Part shown: one piece after another, positions 25,184 to 33,453 of the stretch
How positions within the stretch are numbered: position 1 is the stretch's first letter
How the letters are laid out: every line of letters begins with the position of its first letter
NCBI GenBank assembly: GCA_030041375.1
Contig: JASHOA010000045.1
Span: forward strand, 23,531-87,530
Source of the DNA: Acetobacteraceae bacterium
GTDB lineage: Bacteria; Pseudomonadota; Alphaproteobacteria; Acetobacterales; Acetobacteraceae
DNA: 64,000 nucleotides
Direction of reading: 5' to 3'
Program-made: the position numbers and the translations under genes
The notes under the pieces: generated by a model
Databases searched by the model: none
The model's input: the letters and a program-made list of their open reading frames with translations, nothing else
Told to the model about the DNA's origin: nothing

Positions 25184-25769
25184 TGGCACCGCTGTCAGAT
25201 TCCGGTGGGAGCCCGCAGGCTGGCGAGGACCTGGTTGAGATCGGTCCGCGCCATCAGTTCCTGGGCCCTGCCACGAGCCTCTTTCGGTGCCCGAGCCCGC
25301 TCCGTTATCCGTGCCTCGCCCTCGATCCTGGCTTCCGTTGTTCATGTGGTGAGGTGACATTCGCTGCTCGCCTCCTTGCGAGTACCGGAAGCCTCGCGCA
25401 CCAAACTGCGAACGGCGATCATTGATCCCCCGCCTGCCAGATTTTTTCCTGTAGCTCTTCGCCGGGCGTCACCCCGGCGGCAGCGCTGCCGAACCGTTCG
25501 CTTGCTGTTCCGGTGATTGCCTACACAGCGTAACGACTACGCAACGGCGCCCGCGGCGATGACGCGCCCGTGATCTCTCCGGATGCCCAGCCGAAAAGCA
25601 CCGCGGGTGCATTGGTGCATATGGCTACCTCTGCTCTGGCGGTTCTCTGACGGAGGTCTGGCGCCAGCCTGTCGTCCGTCTGGCGCTGTTCTGGCGCTTT
25701 CGCGCACGCTCACGGGTTCGTGAAAAAGATTAACCCGCCATTCGCAGATTTTGCCGCGAGCGTCTGCGT
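25184..25769. other. Divergent intergenic region, candidate oriT and centromere
   Basis: 586 bases separate the leftward relaxase genes from the rightward stb-like genes. In R388 the equivalent gap between stbA and trwA holds oriT. Visible structures are a small hairpin GCGTA-acgac-TACGC at 25528-25542, flanked more widely by TTGC/GCAA, a TGCATTGGTGCAT repeat pair near 25608-25620, and the phased repeat array at 25635-25700. No known nic sequence was recognised, so oriT is inferred from layout only. Promoters for both gene sets should also lie here. Confidence 0.5.
25635..25700 (+). repeat. Six-unit 11-bp phased direct repeat array (stb-like iterons)
   Basis: Units begin at 25635, 25646, 25657, 25668, 25679 and 25690, exactly 11 bases apart. 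The core is TCTGGCGC; units 1, 3, 5 and 6 match it in at least 7 of 8 positions, unit 2 is TCTGACGG and unit 4 is degenerate (CCTGTCGT). One unit per helical turn fits a protein binding one DNA face. R388 StbA binds 9-bp repeats with 2-bp spacers, also an 11-bp period, upstream of its own gene; here the array ends 70 bases before the stbA-like start. Confidence 0.75.
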
Positions 25770-26363
25770 ATGGCCAAGCGAACCCGTGACGCGAAAGCGA
25801 TACTGCGAACAATCGAGCGCAGCAAGCGGCGGTCGAGCCTGTTCTGGTGGATGGTCGAGCACCACGACGACGTTCTGGCGGCAGCGAAGCGTGAGCGGAT
25901 CGACTGGGTCGCGTTCTGCGCGGAGGCAGCCGAACGTGGCTTGACGGACACTCGCGGGCGGCAGCCGACCGAGAGGAACGCACGCGAGACCTGGCGTCAG
26001 GCACGGCGCGTCGTGGCGGCCGCACGGGCGGCGGAAGTAAAGCAAGCCGCGCCGAGGCCAGGCTCGATCTACCCGTCGCGCATGCCGAAGGACTGGCGAC
26101 CGGGAGCGCTCAAGCGGATGGCCGCGGCTGCGGGGTCGAGCGGGAGCGAGGGGGCAACCGGCACCGCGCCACCCGGGAACCCCACGACACTGATTGCAGT
26201 TCGGCCAGGAGGGGTGCCGGCAACGGAGGCACCCGTCCGGCGAAGCAGGTTCGCCTCGCCGAATGACTCGCCGGCGGTGCAGGAAGCAATGCTGGCCGCC
26301 GAGGAGCAGCTCAAGCAGGCCGATTGGTATCTCAATCTGGGACGAAAGAGGAGGAAGGACTGA
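25770..26363 (+). CDS. StbA-like DNA-binding protein
   Basis: 197 residues. The first 90 are basic and helical with a plausible helix-turn-helix (WVAFCAEAAERGLTDTRGRQ); the rest is Pro/Ala/Gly-rich and probably disordered, ending in a short helix. This layout, the first place in a three-gene operon and the phased repeats just upstream all resemble StbA of IncW/IncN plasmids, which positions plasmid copies and affects transfer. Sequence identity was not tested. It overlaps the next gene by one base (TGATG). Confidence 0.65.
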   Translation: MAKRTRDAKAILRTIERSKRRSSLFWWMVEHHDDVLAAAKRERIDWVAFCAEAAERGLTDTRGRQPTERNARETWRQARRVVAAARAAEVKQAAPRPGSIYPSRMPKDWRPGALKRMAAAAGSSGSEGATGTAPPGNPTTLIAVRPGGVPATEAPVRRSRFASPNDSPAVQEAMLAAEEQLKQADWYLNLGRKRRKD

Positions 26364-27190
26364 TGCTTGATGGTCAAGTAGGAGGTTCCCTGCGGTTGCC
26401 GATCGTGTGGTCGTCATTTGGTCGGCAGCGGGTGGGGAAGACGGCGCTGCTAACCATGGCGGGCCAATATTTCCGCGGGCTCGGCAATCCAATCCGGATC
26501 TGGAATGCGGACCAGCAGAACCGGAGCCATACGCTTTCGTTGTTTTTCGACGATGCAGAGGAAGTGCCTGCGGGTGGGATCGAGGATGGCAAGCTGTGGA
26601 TCGAGGGTCGTTACGGTGACCTGATCGAACACGGTTATGACGCCGTGCTCGACGTGGGGGGCGGGGCAACAGGGTTCGCGAAGCTCTTGCAGGAGGTTCC
26701 GCTACTGGAGACGCTCGAAGGAAGCGGCGTGCGGCTGGTGGCGTTGTTCTGTATCGGGCCGGAGCGCGCTGATCTGGACTACCTGGAGCAGTTCGCGGAT
26801 GGCGGCCTGTTCATGCCGGCAGCGTCCGTGATCGTTCTGAATGCGGGCCTTGTGTTGTCCGGGCGGTCGGTAATGGGGGCATTCGGGCAGGTGCTTCAGC
26901 ACCCTGTGGTGAAGGCGGCGGTGGGCCGGGGCGCCAAAGTCACCGTGATGCCGGCGCTGACGTGCATGGCCGAGGTGACGGATCGGGAGCTTACGTTCGA
27001 GCAGGCAATGAACGGAGCGGTCGGCGCCGGCGATCGTCCGTTGTCGCTCTTCGACCGGGCACGGGTGCACCGTTGGTGGTCGCGCGATGTTCCGAAGTTC
27101 TTCGCGGGGTTGCCGGCCGAGTGGCTGCCGATGCCGCGCGAGGTAAATCCGGTACTCCTGGCGAGCCCACCAGTGGGGGAGGGCGGGTAA
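26363..27190 (+). CDS. StbB/ParA-like P-loop ATPase
   Basis: 275 residues. The P-loop GRQRVGKT is at residues 20-27, within IVWSSFGRQRVGKTALL. Downstream are DVGGG (about residue 97), which could serve as the metal-binding segment, and VALFCIGPERADLDYL. The fold resembles ParA/StbB P-loop NTPases, and the gene follows stbA-like directly. It likely takes part in plasmid positioning. The start ATG 26363 overlaps the previous stop and has GGAGGAAGG upstream. A classical ParB is encoded 10 kb away, not here. Confidence 0.75.
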   Translation: MLDGQVGGSLRLPIVWSSFGRQRVGKTALLTMAGQYFRGLGNPIRIWNADQQNRSHTLSLFFDDAEEVPAGGIEDGKLWIEGRYGDLIEHGYDAVLDVGGGATGFAKLLQEVPLLETLEGSGVRLVALFCIGPERADLDYLEQFADGGLFMPAASVIVLNAGLVLSGRSVMGAFGQVLQHPVVKAAVGRGAKVTVMPALTCMAEVTDRELTFEQAMNGAVGAGDRPLSLFDRARVHRWWSRDVPKFFAGLPAEWLPMPREVNPVLLASPPVGEGG

Positions 27191-27828
27191 TGGATGCACC
27201 GGCTTCGGAAAAACGGGACAGCAACGGTGCATCGCAATCGAACGATTGGCATGCGGAGTTCAGGCGCCGTTGTGCTGAGGTGAGGCAGGCCGCCGAGGAG
27301 TGGGCGATCAGATGGCAAGAACCAGAGGGCCGGCTCATTTCCGCGTTGCTGGGCGGGGTAGAATTGCTGGGACGTCTCGCGGCGTCGGCGCAAGGCGCGA
27401 TCGAAGCGGCGGCAAGGGACGGTCGGGCGTGTGCGCAGGCGGAACTGGCGCAGGTGCGTGAAATGCGCCGGGCGGTGGAGGCGTCACTCCAGCAGACGCG
27501 GAATGCGGAACTGGCTTTGGTAGTGGAGAAGGAGGAGCTCACGATCCGAATGATCAGGGAGACTCTGCCGCTTTTCGCCGAACGGCTTCGAGACGCATTG
27601 GTGATCCGCGAGCAGCGGTGGAACAGGGAGTCGGTCTTCCGGCGGTATGCGCTGGTAGGTGGGGCGGTGTTGGGGTTGTTTGTGTTCGGTTATCTGGTTG
27701 CCGCATGGCAGGATGATGATCGGATGGCGGCGTTCGAGCAATGCTTGCTACAGCCCATTCAGGTTGGCGGGCATCTCTATTGCAACATCGATAGTTGGTT
27801 TCCGGCGCCACCCGAGGTGAAGAAATAG
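27190..27828 (+). CDS. StbC-like protein with coiled coil and one membrane helix
   Basis: 212 residues: a charged N-terminus, a long coiled coil (about residues 50-140, with repeated Ala/Glu/Arg heptads), and a membrane helix at about residues 160-180 (VGGAVLGLFVFGYLVAA). The TAATG overlap with the ATPase gene makes it the third gene of the operon, the position of stbC. The role is unknown even in R388. The membrane helix could anchor the partition complex. Confidence 0.7.
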   Translation: MDAPASEKRDSNGASQSNDWHAEFRRRCAEVRQAAEEWAIRWQEPEGRLISALLGGVELLGRLAASAQGAIEAAARDGRACAQAELAQVREMRRAVEASLQQTRNAELALVVEKEELTIRMIRETLPLFAERLRDALVIREQRWNRESVFRRYALVGGAVLGLFVFGYLVAAWQDDDRMAAFEQCLLQPIQVGGHLYCNIDSWFPAPPEVKK

Positions 27829-27885
27829 CGGGCCGTTCGCATACCGGCCGGCCACACTGAGGTCCTCTTGGGGGGAGGACCGCTG

Positions 27886-28764
27886 ATGCGCGGTTTCGGT
27901 TCCGATCGGGTGTGGGTGTTAAGTTGCGGCAGTGCGCGGCAAAAGCTGAGGTCGTCTGGCGTGGCGATCTGCCTCGTGGGGTCGGTATTGCTGATCCTGC
28001 CGCGCTGCGGCCGGGCGCAGGTAGCGACGACCTTGAACGGCCCACCGGTGCAGGTGACCCCGTATGTCCAGGAGCCCGGGGTGCCGTTGATCACGATCAT
28101 TCCGGGGATGCCCAGCCCACCGCCGCCAAGCGTGGGCGGCGGTTCGGGAACGGAGACGGGTGCGGGAGGTGGAAGCGAGAATGGCGGCAGCAGCGGGAGT
28201 GGTAGCGACCCGCTCGCCACGATGCTGAGCACGTCGTGGGGGATCACCGCCGTTGGCAATGCGGAAGCGGTGGGGATCAATCCGGCCGCGCTTGCCGCCA
28301 CTTGTGTGCTCGAAAGTGGGTGCGGGGCCAATCTCGGGGGTGGTGGGGCCCAGGGGGTGTTCCAAATGCTTCCCGCCGCGTACGAGGACGGGCTCCAGAC
28401 GGCGCTCGCGGCAAACCCCCAGCTTGGGACGCAGGTCGTTCCGGGTAATGCCGGCATGAATGATCCGACGACAGAGGCGATCGCGGCGTCCGGGTATTTG
28501 TTGCAGGCGGCGAACAGCCTGCAAAGCGCCGGAATCAGCAGCCCGACCGTTCTTGATGTTCGGGGATATTATAACTTTGGGCCGAGCAATGGTTCGGCGC
28601 TGGCAACGGCACAGGATAGCGAAACGATGGCCTCGATTCTCTACAATGTCTCGTCACAAACGCTGGCTGAGAATGGGATCGCGCCGGGAGAGACAGTCGG
28701 GCAGTGGCGTGCGTCGGTAACCGGGCCAATCGGTAACGCCGCGAGCCAACCGGTGAGTTTGTAG
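27886..28764 (+). CDS. Transglycosylase-like secreted protein
   Basis: 292 residues. An N-terminal hydrophobic segment (about residues 24-40) acts as signal or anchor, a Gly/Ser-rich linker follows, and the C-terminal domain holds CVLESGCG (candidate catalytic Glu), GAQGVFQMLP and ASGYLLQAAN. This is the pattern of VirB1/phage-type lytic transglycosylases. Two Cys beside the Glu may form a disulfide. The start ATG 27886 has GGGGAGGA seven bases upstream; a TTG at 27868 is less likely. It is the second cell-wall hydrolase of the window. Confidence 0.75.
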   Translation: MRGFGSDRVWVLSCGSARQKLRSSGVAICLVGSVLLILPRCGRAQVATTLNGPPVQVTPYVQEPGVPLITIIPGMPSPPPPSVGGGSGTETGAGGGSENGGSSGSGSDPLATMLSTSWGITAVGNAEAVGINPAALAATCVLESGCGANLGGGGAQGVFQMLPAAYEDGLQTALAANPQLGTQVVPGNAGMNDPTTEAIAASGYLLQAANSLQSAGISSPTVLDVRGYYNFGPSNGSALATAQDSETMASILYNVSSQTLAENGIAPGETVGQWRASVTGPIGNAASQPVSL

Positions 28765-28777
28765 GAGGTAATCCGCA

Positions 28778-29167
28778 ATGAAAGCTCTTGTTGTGTCGTT
28801 GTTAGGTGTAGTCCTTGTCTCCAGTGCAGAGGCACAGCCGGCAAGTGTTGTAGGACCGTTGCCAGGTTACGGGTGTATGGTTTTGAATTTGAGCCAGCAG
28901 CAGTCGATGAATCCGTCGGTGCACGTATTGCTTCGAACGGCACCATCGAACAATGCGCCGGTGGCGGGATATGCTTCTGGGATAATGATAGTGCCAATGC
29001 CCCGAAGGAGCGTCGGCGCATTCACAGAGGTATTGTTCCCGACTGGAAAGGCCGTCTGGATTGAGTCGCAGATGCTACAGCCATTTCATAGCGTTGGAGA
29101 TCCTGCGGCAAAGTGTCGTGCCGTCCGGCTGTCGGATGGGCGCGTGGGTTTTGAGACCTATCATTGA
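28778..29167 (+). CDS. Small secreted protein, possibly SH3-like
   Basis: 129 residues with a clear signal peptide (ending SAEAQ, residue 20) and a perfect ribosome site TAGGAGG. The mature part has a VHVLLRTAPSNNAPVAGY stretch and ends with short beta strands (TGKAVWIES, GRVGFETYH), reminiscent of bacterial SH3-type wall-binding domains. It follows the transglycosylase gene by 13 bases and could help it bind peptidoglycan. The family assignment is tentative. Confidence 0.7.
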   Translation: MKALVVSLLGVVLVSSAEAQPASVVGPLPGYGCMVLNLSQQQSMNPSVHVLLRTAPSNNAPVAGYASGIMIVPMPRRSVGAFTEVLFPTGKAVWIESQMLQPFHSVGDPAAKCRAVRLSDGRVGFETYH

Positions 29168-29251
29168 CTGGAACTATCGTGGCGGTCGTCAAAGTGGAAC
29201 GTCTCGTGGCTCGGTGCGCGAGGAGGTTCCGCAGACGGGGGCGGCAGGCGG

Positions 29252-29624
29252 TCACCGGCGCTTGAATAGCTGTGGGTTGGCGAGCCGCAGCAGCGTTTCG
29301 CAGTGGCACCGTTTGGGCCGGCACCAGCACACGAGGTCGCGGCCGGCGAGCGCGGGGAGCTTGGCCAGCAGTTTTGGCTGCGCCATGATCCACGCTTCGT
29401 ATTTGTCGCACACTTCATTTCGGCTGCCGTCATCGGCCGATGATGAATGGGTTGCCCCAGATTGACGGCCGGCCGTAGTAGACTGCGTTGCCGGGAATTG
29501 GGTCTGTCCTCTTATTGAGAATGCGCGGATTTCGTGTCGTCGTGCCGGCAGCGTCGTCCATGCCTTCGAGTCCGATGGGGAGAGGCGGGGTCGTTGCTGA
29601 CCCCGCTTCGAGTGGTTCGGTCAA
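29252..29624 (-). pseudogene. DUF4326 family gene with single-base frameshift
   Basis: The first frame (from TTG 29624, or better ATG 29561) reads NKRTDPIPGNAVYYGRPS then IWGNPFIIGR and stops. Shifting by one base at about 29431-29433 restores DGSRNEVCDKYEAWI and DLVCWCRPKRCHCETLL to a stop at 29252. The joined product is a textbook DUF4326 protein: the WGNPF start and the C-x-C...C-x-C end are both present. Either the gene is broken or there is an assembly error. Its frame-1 start overlaps the upstream gene's stop. Confidence 0.75.
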
Positions 29625-29941
29625 GCGGCGAGGGCGACCGGCCGGGTAGCGGTAGCGCGATCGGCAGCGCGGGCGAAGATTTTGAGGTCGAGGTATTTTT
29701 CGACGTCATTCATGTCCCGCCATTCCAGGATGTCGGCAGGCGACCAGGGAGCGCGCTCTGCCGGTGGGAGGCCTTTAGCGGCGCGCTCTTCGTCAAGGAC
29801 GCCGTAGAGGACTTCGATATCCTGCAGTTCGCTCTTGATGAGCCGCGCCTTTGCCAGGCGGCGCTGGTAGCGCGCGGAGGTGGTGTCGGGGCGAGGCGTC
29901 CAGTCGATGCGGTGGGAGAGGCTGAAGGCGCCGAGGTCCAT
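29621..29941 (-). CDS. Hypothetical protein, 106 residues
   Basis: No family recognised. The start ATG 29941 lies behind AGGAAAGGAAAG. The protein begins MDLGAFSLSHRIDWTPRPDT, has a helical basic/acidic middle (RYQRRLAKARLIKSELQDIE) and ends with an Ala/Arg-rich helix. It contains WSPADILEWRDM. It is the promoter-proximal gene of a two-gene unit with the broken DUF4326 gene. Confidence 0.65.
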   Translation of the reverse strand: MDLGAFSLSHRIDWTPRPDTTSARYQRRLAKARLIKSELQDIEVLYGVLDEERAAKGLPPAERAPWSPADILEWRDMNDVEKYLDLKIFARAADRATATRPVALAA

Positions 29942-30554
29942 GATCTTTCCTTTCCTGGTCTGGGGGTTGCTGCCCTGTGCAGCGACCCCTGGCGTCACCG
30001 AGACGGGGGAAGGAGGGGGCGAGCGCGGGCGGGCGGGCCCGGGTTGCAAGCGAGCGGGGTGCGCCTCGAGGCGCGCTTTGCGAGCCTGCGGCCCTGGCCT
30101 GCGGTAGGCGGCGCTCGGAGCGGCACCATTGGGGGCGGAGCCCCCGTGGTTTCCCGTTTCCGGGGCGCCCGCGCCAGCATGAGGAAGTGCGGTTCCGGAA
30201 GGGGGGTTGTGGCAACCGATGCGGAGAAGCGAGCGGCTGGTGTCGCTCCGGGGGGGATTTCAGGCGGAGGTGAGAGCGGGGACCGGTGAACGGCTCGCGT
30301 CGTCTGCGCAGAATTTCAGTCGCGACGAAGCTTTCTACTTGCGCCAGCGATGGAAACCCGAAGGGCCGAAACCCGCTTGCGGGGTTCGGTCGCGCCGTCA
30401 GGCGCGATGAGAGCGCGGCCGCTGCTGTGCAGCGGGGCGCCCGGACTGGTCTTTATGTCAGCGGAGCTCCGCCTGCTCCGAGCAGTGAGCAGCGACTACA
30501 GGGCTTGCACTGGCAGAGGTGATTGGGGCTGAAGGAGTTTGGGGTGAGGGGCCC
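29942..30554. other. GC-rich spacer with two compact hairpins
   Basis: 613 bases without a supportable gene. Two adjacent stem-loops lie at 30366-30389 (CCGAAACCCGC paired with GCGGGGTTCGG, one mismatch, two-base loop) and 30391-30406 (CGCGCC-gtca-GGCGCG). They may terminate transcription of the Uma2 gene that ends at 30555, or lie in the leader of the downstream gene. The remainder is very GC-rich with long open frames on all strands that lack ribosome sites. Confidence 0.5.
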
Positions 30555-31136
30555 TTATTCCTCGATCGACGGTACGCCTTCGAACGCGATGTCCTCGTAG
30601 AATTCGGTGACCGGAATGGCGAGGGACAATTCAGGGATTTGCAGTGTGTCGAGGGCGCTGAGCGCGGTGGCAATCCACGGGTCGTCAGCGCGATCTCGGT
30701 GCAGAACGAGCAGGCCGGCGAAGCGGGACTCGACGATGACGTAACGACGCATCGACGGAATGCGGGCGTATTCCCCGACCTTCGTAATGCGGTCGGTCTG
30801 GCCAGAGGTGGGGCTGAGAACCTCGAAGATCACGACGACACCGGGTGCAAGCCGGTCGGTTCCCGGAAACTTCGTGCAGGTTACGAGGGCGTCCGGGAAG
30901 CGGACTACCTCGCCGATGGTCTGAACGCCGAGATCCGGGCCGTAGAAGGAACATTTCGTACCGCGCAGCCTTGCGCGCAGTGCTGCGTGGATGTTGGTCA
31001 TGATGCGATTGTGCCTGGCGTTGCCGCCGGTCATGGCGACGGGCTGTATCCCGTCGTATTCGAATCGCGCCTCCTGGGTATTCAGCCAGGAGAGGAACTG
31101 TTCTGCCGACCAGGGTTTTTGCGGAGCGATGGTCAT
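30555..31136 (-). CDS. Uma2-family (DUF820) nuclease-like protein
   Basis: 193 residues. Family features: WSAEQFLSWLNTQEARFEYD at the start, HNRIMTNIHAALRARL, then VVRFPDALVTC and VVVIFEVLSPTS, where the Asp and Glu of the PD-(D/E)xK core sit. It is diverged from the first copy at 9761-10339, so it is an independent acquisition rather than a recent duplication. The role of the family is unknown. The start was placed at 31136, where the family begins. Confidence 0.85.
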   Translation of the reverse strand: MTIAPQKPWSAEQFLSWLNTQEARFEYDGIQPVAMTGGNARHNRIMTNIHAALRARLRGTKCSFYGPDLGVQTIGEVVRFPDALVTCTKFPGTDRLAPGVVVIFEVLSPTSGQTDRITKVGEYARIPSMRRYVIVESRFAGLLVLHRDRADDPWIATALSALDTLQIPELSLAIPVTEFYEDIAFEGVPSIEE

Positions 31137-31227
31137 GGCGGACAGAATAGCGCACAGCGATATGTCGGGATCAGCTTTTTGTGCGAGATGGGGAGGGGTT
31201 AGCGATTGGATTGGGGGGTGACATCCG

Positions 31228-31470
31228 TCACCGCGGAGGGCCGGGCCCAAGGGCGGCTGTGTCGCGCGCGGCGCGCAGGCCCGGAGGGCGCGCGGAGGGC
31301 GGGTCGTCGGGCCGGCCGTGGCGTTGCCGGCTGCGACCCTTGCGACGGTAAGTCTTGCGGCTGCGGAGGATGCGCTTGCGGAAGAGGGGGTTGCGAAGTT
31401 CGCGGGCGAGCGGATTACGGGGTTTGCGTGGCAGCTTGCGCATGGCGGGATTCTTCCAGTCGCTGGACAC
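31228..31470 (-). CDS. Small very basic hypothetical protein
   Basis: 80 residues, start at 31470. The segment RNPLARELRNPLFRKRILRS followed by RKTYRRKGRSR looks like a conserved short basic protein that occurs on plasmids and phages of alphaproteobacteria; I recall the pattern but cannot name a family. High Arg/Lys content suggests nucleic-acid binding. The tail is Pro/Arg-rich and may be beyond the conserved part. Confidence 0.45.
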   Translation of the reverse strand: MSSDWKNPAMRKLPRKPRNPLARELRNPLFRKRILRSRKTYRRKGRSRQRHGRPDDPPSARPPGLRAARDTAALGPGPPR

Positions 31471-31729
31471 CGGGGCCAGTCCGATTTTCCTGGGCGGTGA
31501 GCGCGGAGAGCGGGCAAGGGGACGGACGAGACGCGGGTGGCAGGGTGGGACTCAGCGAGGAATTCAGGGGCGGGTGGGTCGGGGAGCTGACATTTTTTCG
31601 GCGGCGGCTGCGCGGTGTTGTCACTGTCGGGCGGTCGTCTGGCGGCGTCGGGCCGAACTTCCTGCTTCGTGGTTAGTGGCATGAGGAGAGGAGGGAGGCG
31701 GGAGCCTCGCGGCTCCCGCCGTAGCGGCG

Positions 31730-32323
31730 TCAGTCGGTGAGGGCCGCCATCATTGCGGCGGTCGCCTGCTGCGAAGGGTTCATTGCGACCGTGGCGGTCT
31801 GCTCGTGGGGCTTCCAGATCTCGCCGGTGATGTGCTCGAAGGCGGAGCAGGCGCCGTGGGCGGCGGCCATGAGGGCGTAGGCCTGGAGGCCCATCTGGGC
31901 AGCGAAGCTGGCGGCGCGTTGGGCCTTGGGCTCGAAGCCGTAGATGCCTTCGCGGTCCTCGCTGCGTTCGTCGTTGAGCGTCGGAACGTAGATGGCCAGC
32001 GCCTCGGACTTCTTCTGGCCGTAGAATTTGGCGGCTCCGTAGGCACCGTTGACGAGGCTGGCGACGAGGCGCTGCAGGAAGATCTGCATCGCCTTTTCGG
32101 TCAGGTTGTCGGTGAGCTCGTTGCTGATCCGAACGATGAGCTCCTCGGTGTTGTCCCGGATGCTGGCGTAGTCGACGGGCTCGTGCCCGAAGGTCGTGCT
32201 CATCGTCTCGGCTTTGGCCTCGGTCGGGCTGAGCGCCTGGACCAGTTCGAAGGTGATGCTTGCGCGGTTTTGCGAGGAGCGGGCGGGCTTCGGCGAGGTC
32301 TTCGGGGTGTCCTTGTTGGCCAT
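31730..32323 (-). CDS. Conserved hypothetical protein, 197 residues
   Basis: Start ATG 32323 (MANKDTPKTSPK) with GAGAGATCATC upstream. A short basic N-terminus precedes a helical body with an acidic stretch (DNTEELIVRISNELTDNLTE) and a C-terminal Ala/Met-rich end. It looks like a real soluble protein by composition, without a recognisable family. The GC-rich leader upstream contains a perfect 15-bp hairpin (32426-32469). Confidence 0.72.
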   Translation of the reverse strand: MANKDTPKTSPKPARSSQNRASITFELVQALSPTEAKAETMSTTFGHEPVDYASIRDNTEELIVRISNELTDNLTEKAMQIFLQRLVASLVNGAYGAAKFYGQKKSEALAIYVPTLNDERSEDREGIYGFEPKAQRAASFAAQMGLQAYALMAAAHGACSAFEHITGEIWKPHEQTATVAMNPSQQATAAMMAALTD

Positions 32324-33453
32324 GATGATCTCTCTGCTGCCCGGGAGTGTGCCGGCCCTCTGCCGGCGCCTTTCCCCTCGGGTGCGGTTCCTTGAGGCCG
32401 GGCATAGGCGGCCGGCGTGAAAGGCGTGGCGCGCGCCGGCTGCAAAGATTGGGTGCCGGCGCGCGCCACGGGACCGGAGCCACGCGCAGCCAAAGGATGA
32501 TGACTTGCGGCGCTTGCGCCGCGCATCGCGAGCATGGCGAGGACCCACCCTTTCCACGCTGGCCGACGCCCGGCCTAAACGGCATCTACCCGAGGGGAGA
32601 GCGCCGGCGGCAGGCCACGCCGCGGGCTTGCAAGAGACTCTCTGAGCCCACGGGACAGCCCCGGAACGATCGCGAGAAAAAGCCGGCAGGCACTCTCCAG
32701 AGACCCGCGCGGCACCGCGACCGTCTGGCCAGCGCGCCGACCGACGGAATGGCTGAGATGGGAGCGCCTTTCGGGCGGCCCTTCGATCTGCGCGGGCAAC
32801 GCCAGGGAGTTGCTTGTCCGATCTGCACGAGCGTGGGAACCGGAACCTGCGAGGCGAACCTGCGGCGCCTTGCCAGCGCGCGGCTTGCGGGGTTGTCAAG
32901 GACTGCGGCGAGACCGAGGCGCAAGACATGACTTCCAAGCGCGACATTGCGGCGATGACCGTGACGGCTACGGGGGTGAGCACGTGGCGCACCTGCTTCG
33001 GATGGTAAGTGGCCGAGCGATGGTGACCGCCGTCTGCGGCGCGCTGACGCCGAGCACACTGGCGGCAACTGGAGCCCGAGGGCCTTGCCATCCGAGCGAG
33101 GACCGTGAAGCCCTGACAGCACCAGAGATCTGGCCGCGGCGCGACGCTGGTGGCGAGAGCCGTGAGGTCTCGGCCCTCGCTGCTTCTTTGTTCTTGCGGA
33201 GTCCTTTGCTCGCTTCTCTTGCGGTACGGCCACGAAGATCAGTGCACTGGAGTGCAATCTTCAAAAACGGCCGCGGTCTCGTGGCGACGGCGGGGCTGCT
33301 GGAGATGTCCCATTCTGGTTGCTTCGCGCCAGCGTTTGCAGCGGCGCAGCGGGTCTTTCAGATTCAGGCGGAGTAGGAATCGCATGTGTTTTGTGATAGA
33401 TTTGAGTTGCGTTGCGAGTCCTCGTGAATGCTCTCGAAGAGAGGAAGCGGGTC
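32324..33453. other. Long intergenic region, 1.1 kb
   Basis: No gene can be supported on either strand. Open frames are plentiful but consist of Arg/Ala/Pro-rich translations without ribosome sites. The only striking structure is the hairpin at 32426-32469. The region separates the minus-strand gene ending at 31730 from a plus-strand gene starting at 33454, so it should contain divergent promoters. Its length makes it a possible site for an origin, a non-coding RNA or decayed genes. Confidence 0.5.
32426..32469. repeat. Perfect 15-bp inverted repeat (hairpin)
   Basis: GTGGCGCGCGCCGGC at 32426-32440 pairs exactly with GCCGGCGCGCGCCAC at 32455-32469, with a 14-base AT-richer loop. The stem starts about 100 bases upstream of the start codon of the minus-strand gene at 32323. 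It could be a regulatory leader, a terminator or a single-strand structure. Confidence 0.85.

Noticed and set aside
25608..25620. TGCATTGGTGCA as a stand-alone operator
   Set aside because: Short and imperfect compared with the phased array next to it; kept only as part of the candidate oriT region.
32347..33376. Several overlapping long frames in the gene-free region
   Set aside because: Every strand is open because of GC content; translations are Arg/Ala/Pro-rich with no initiation signals.
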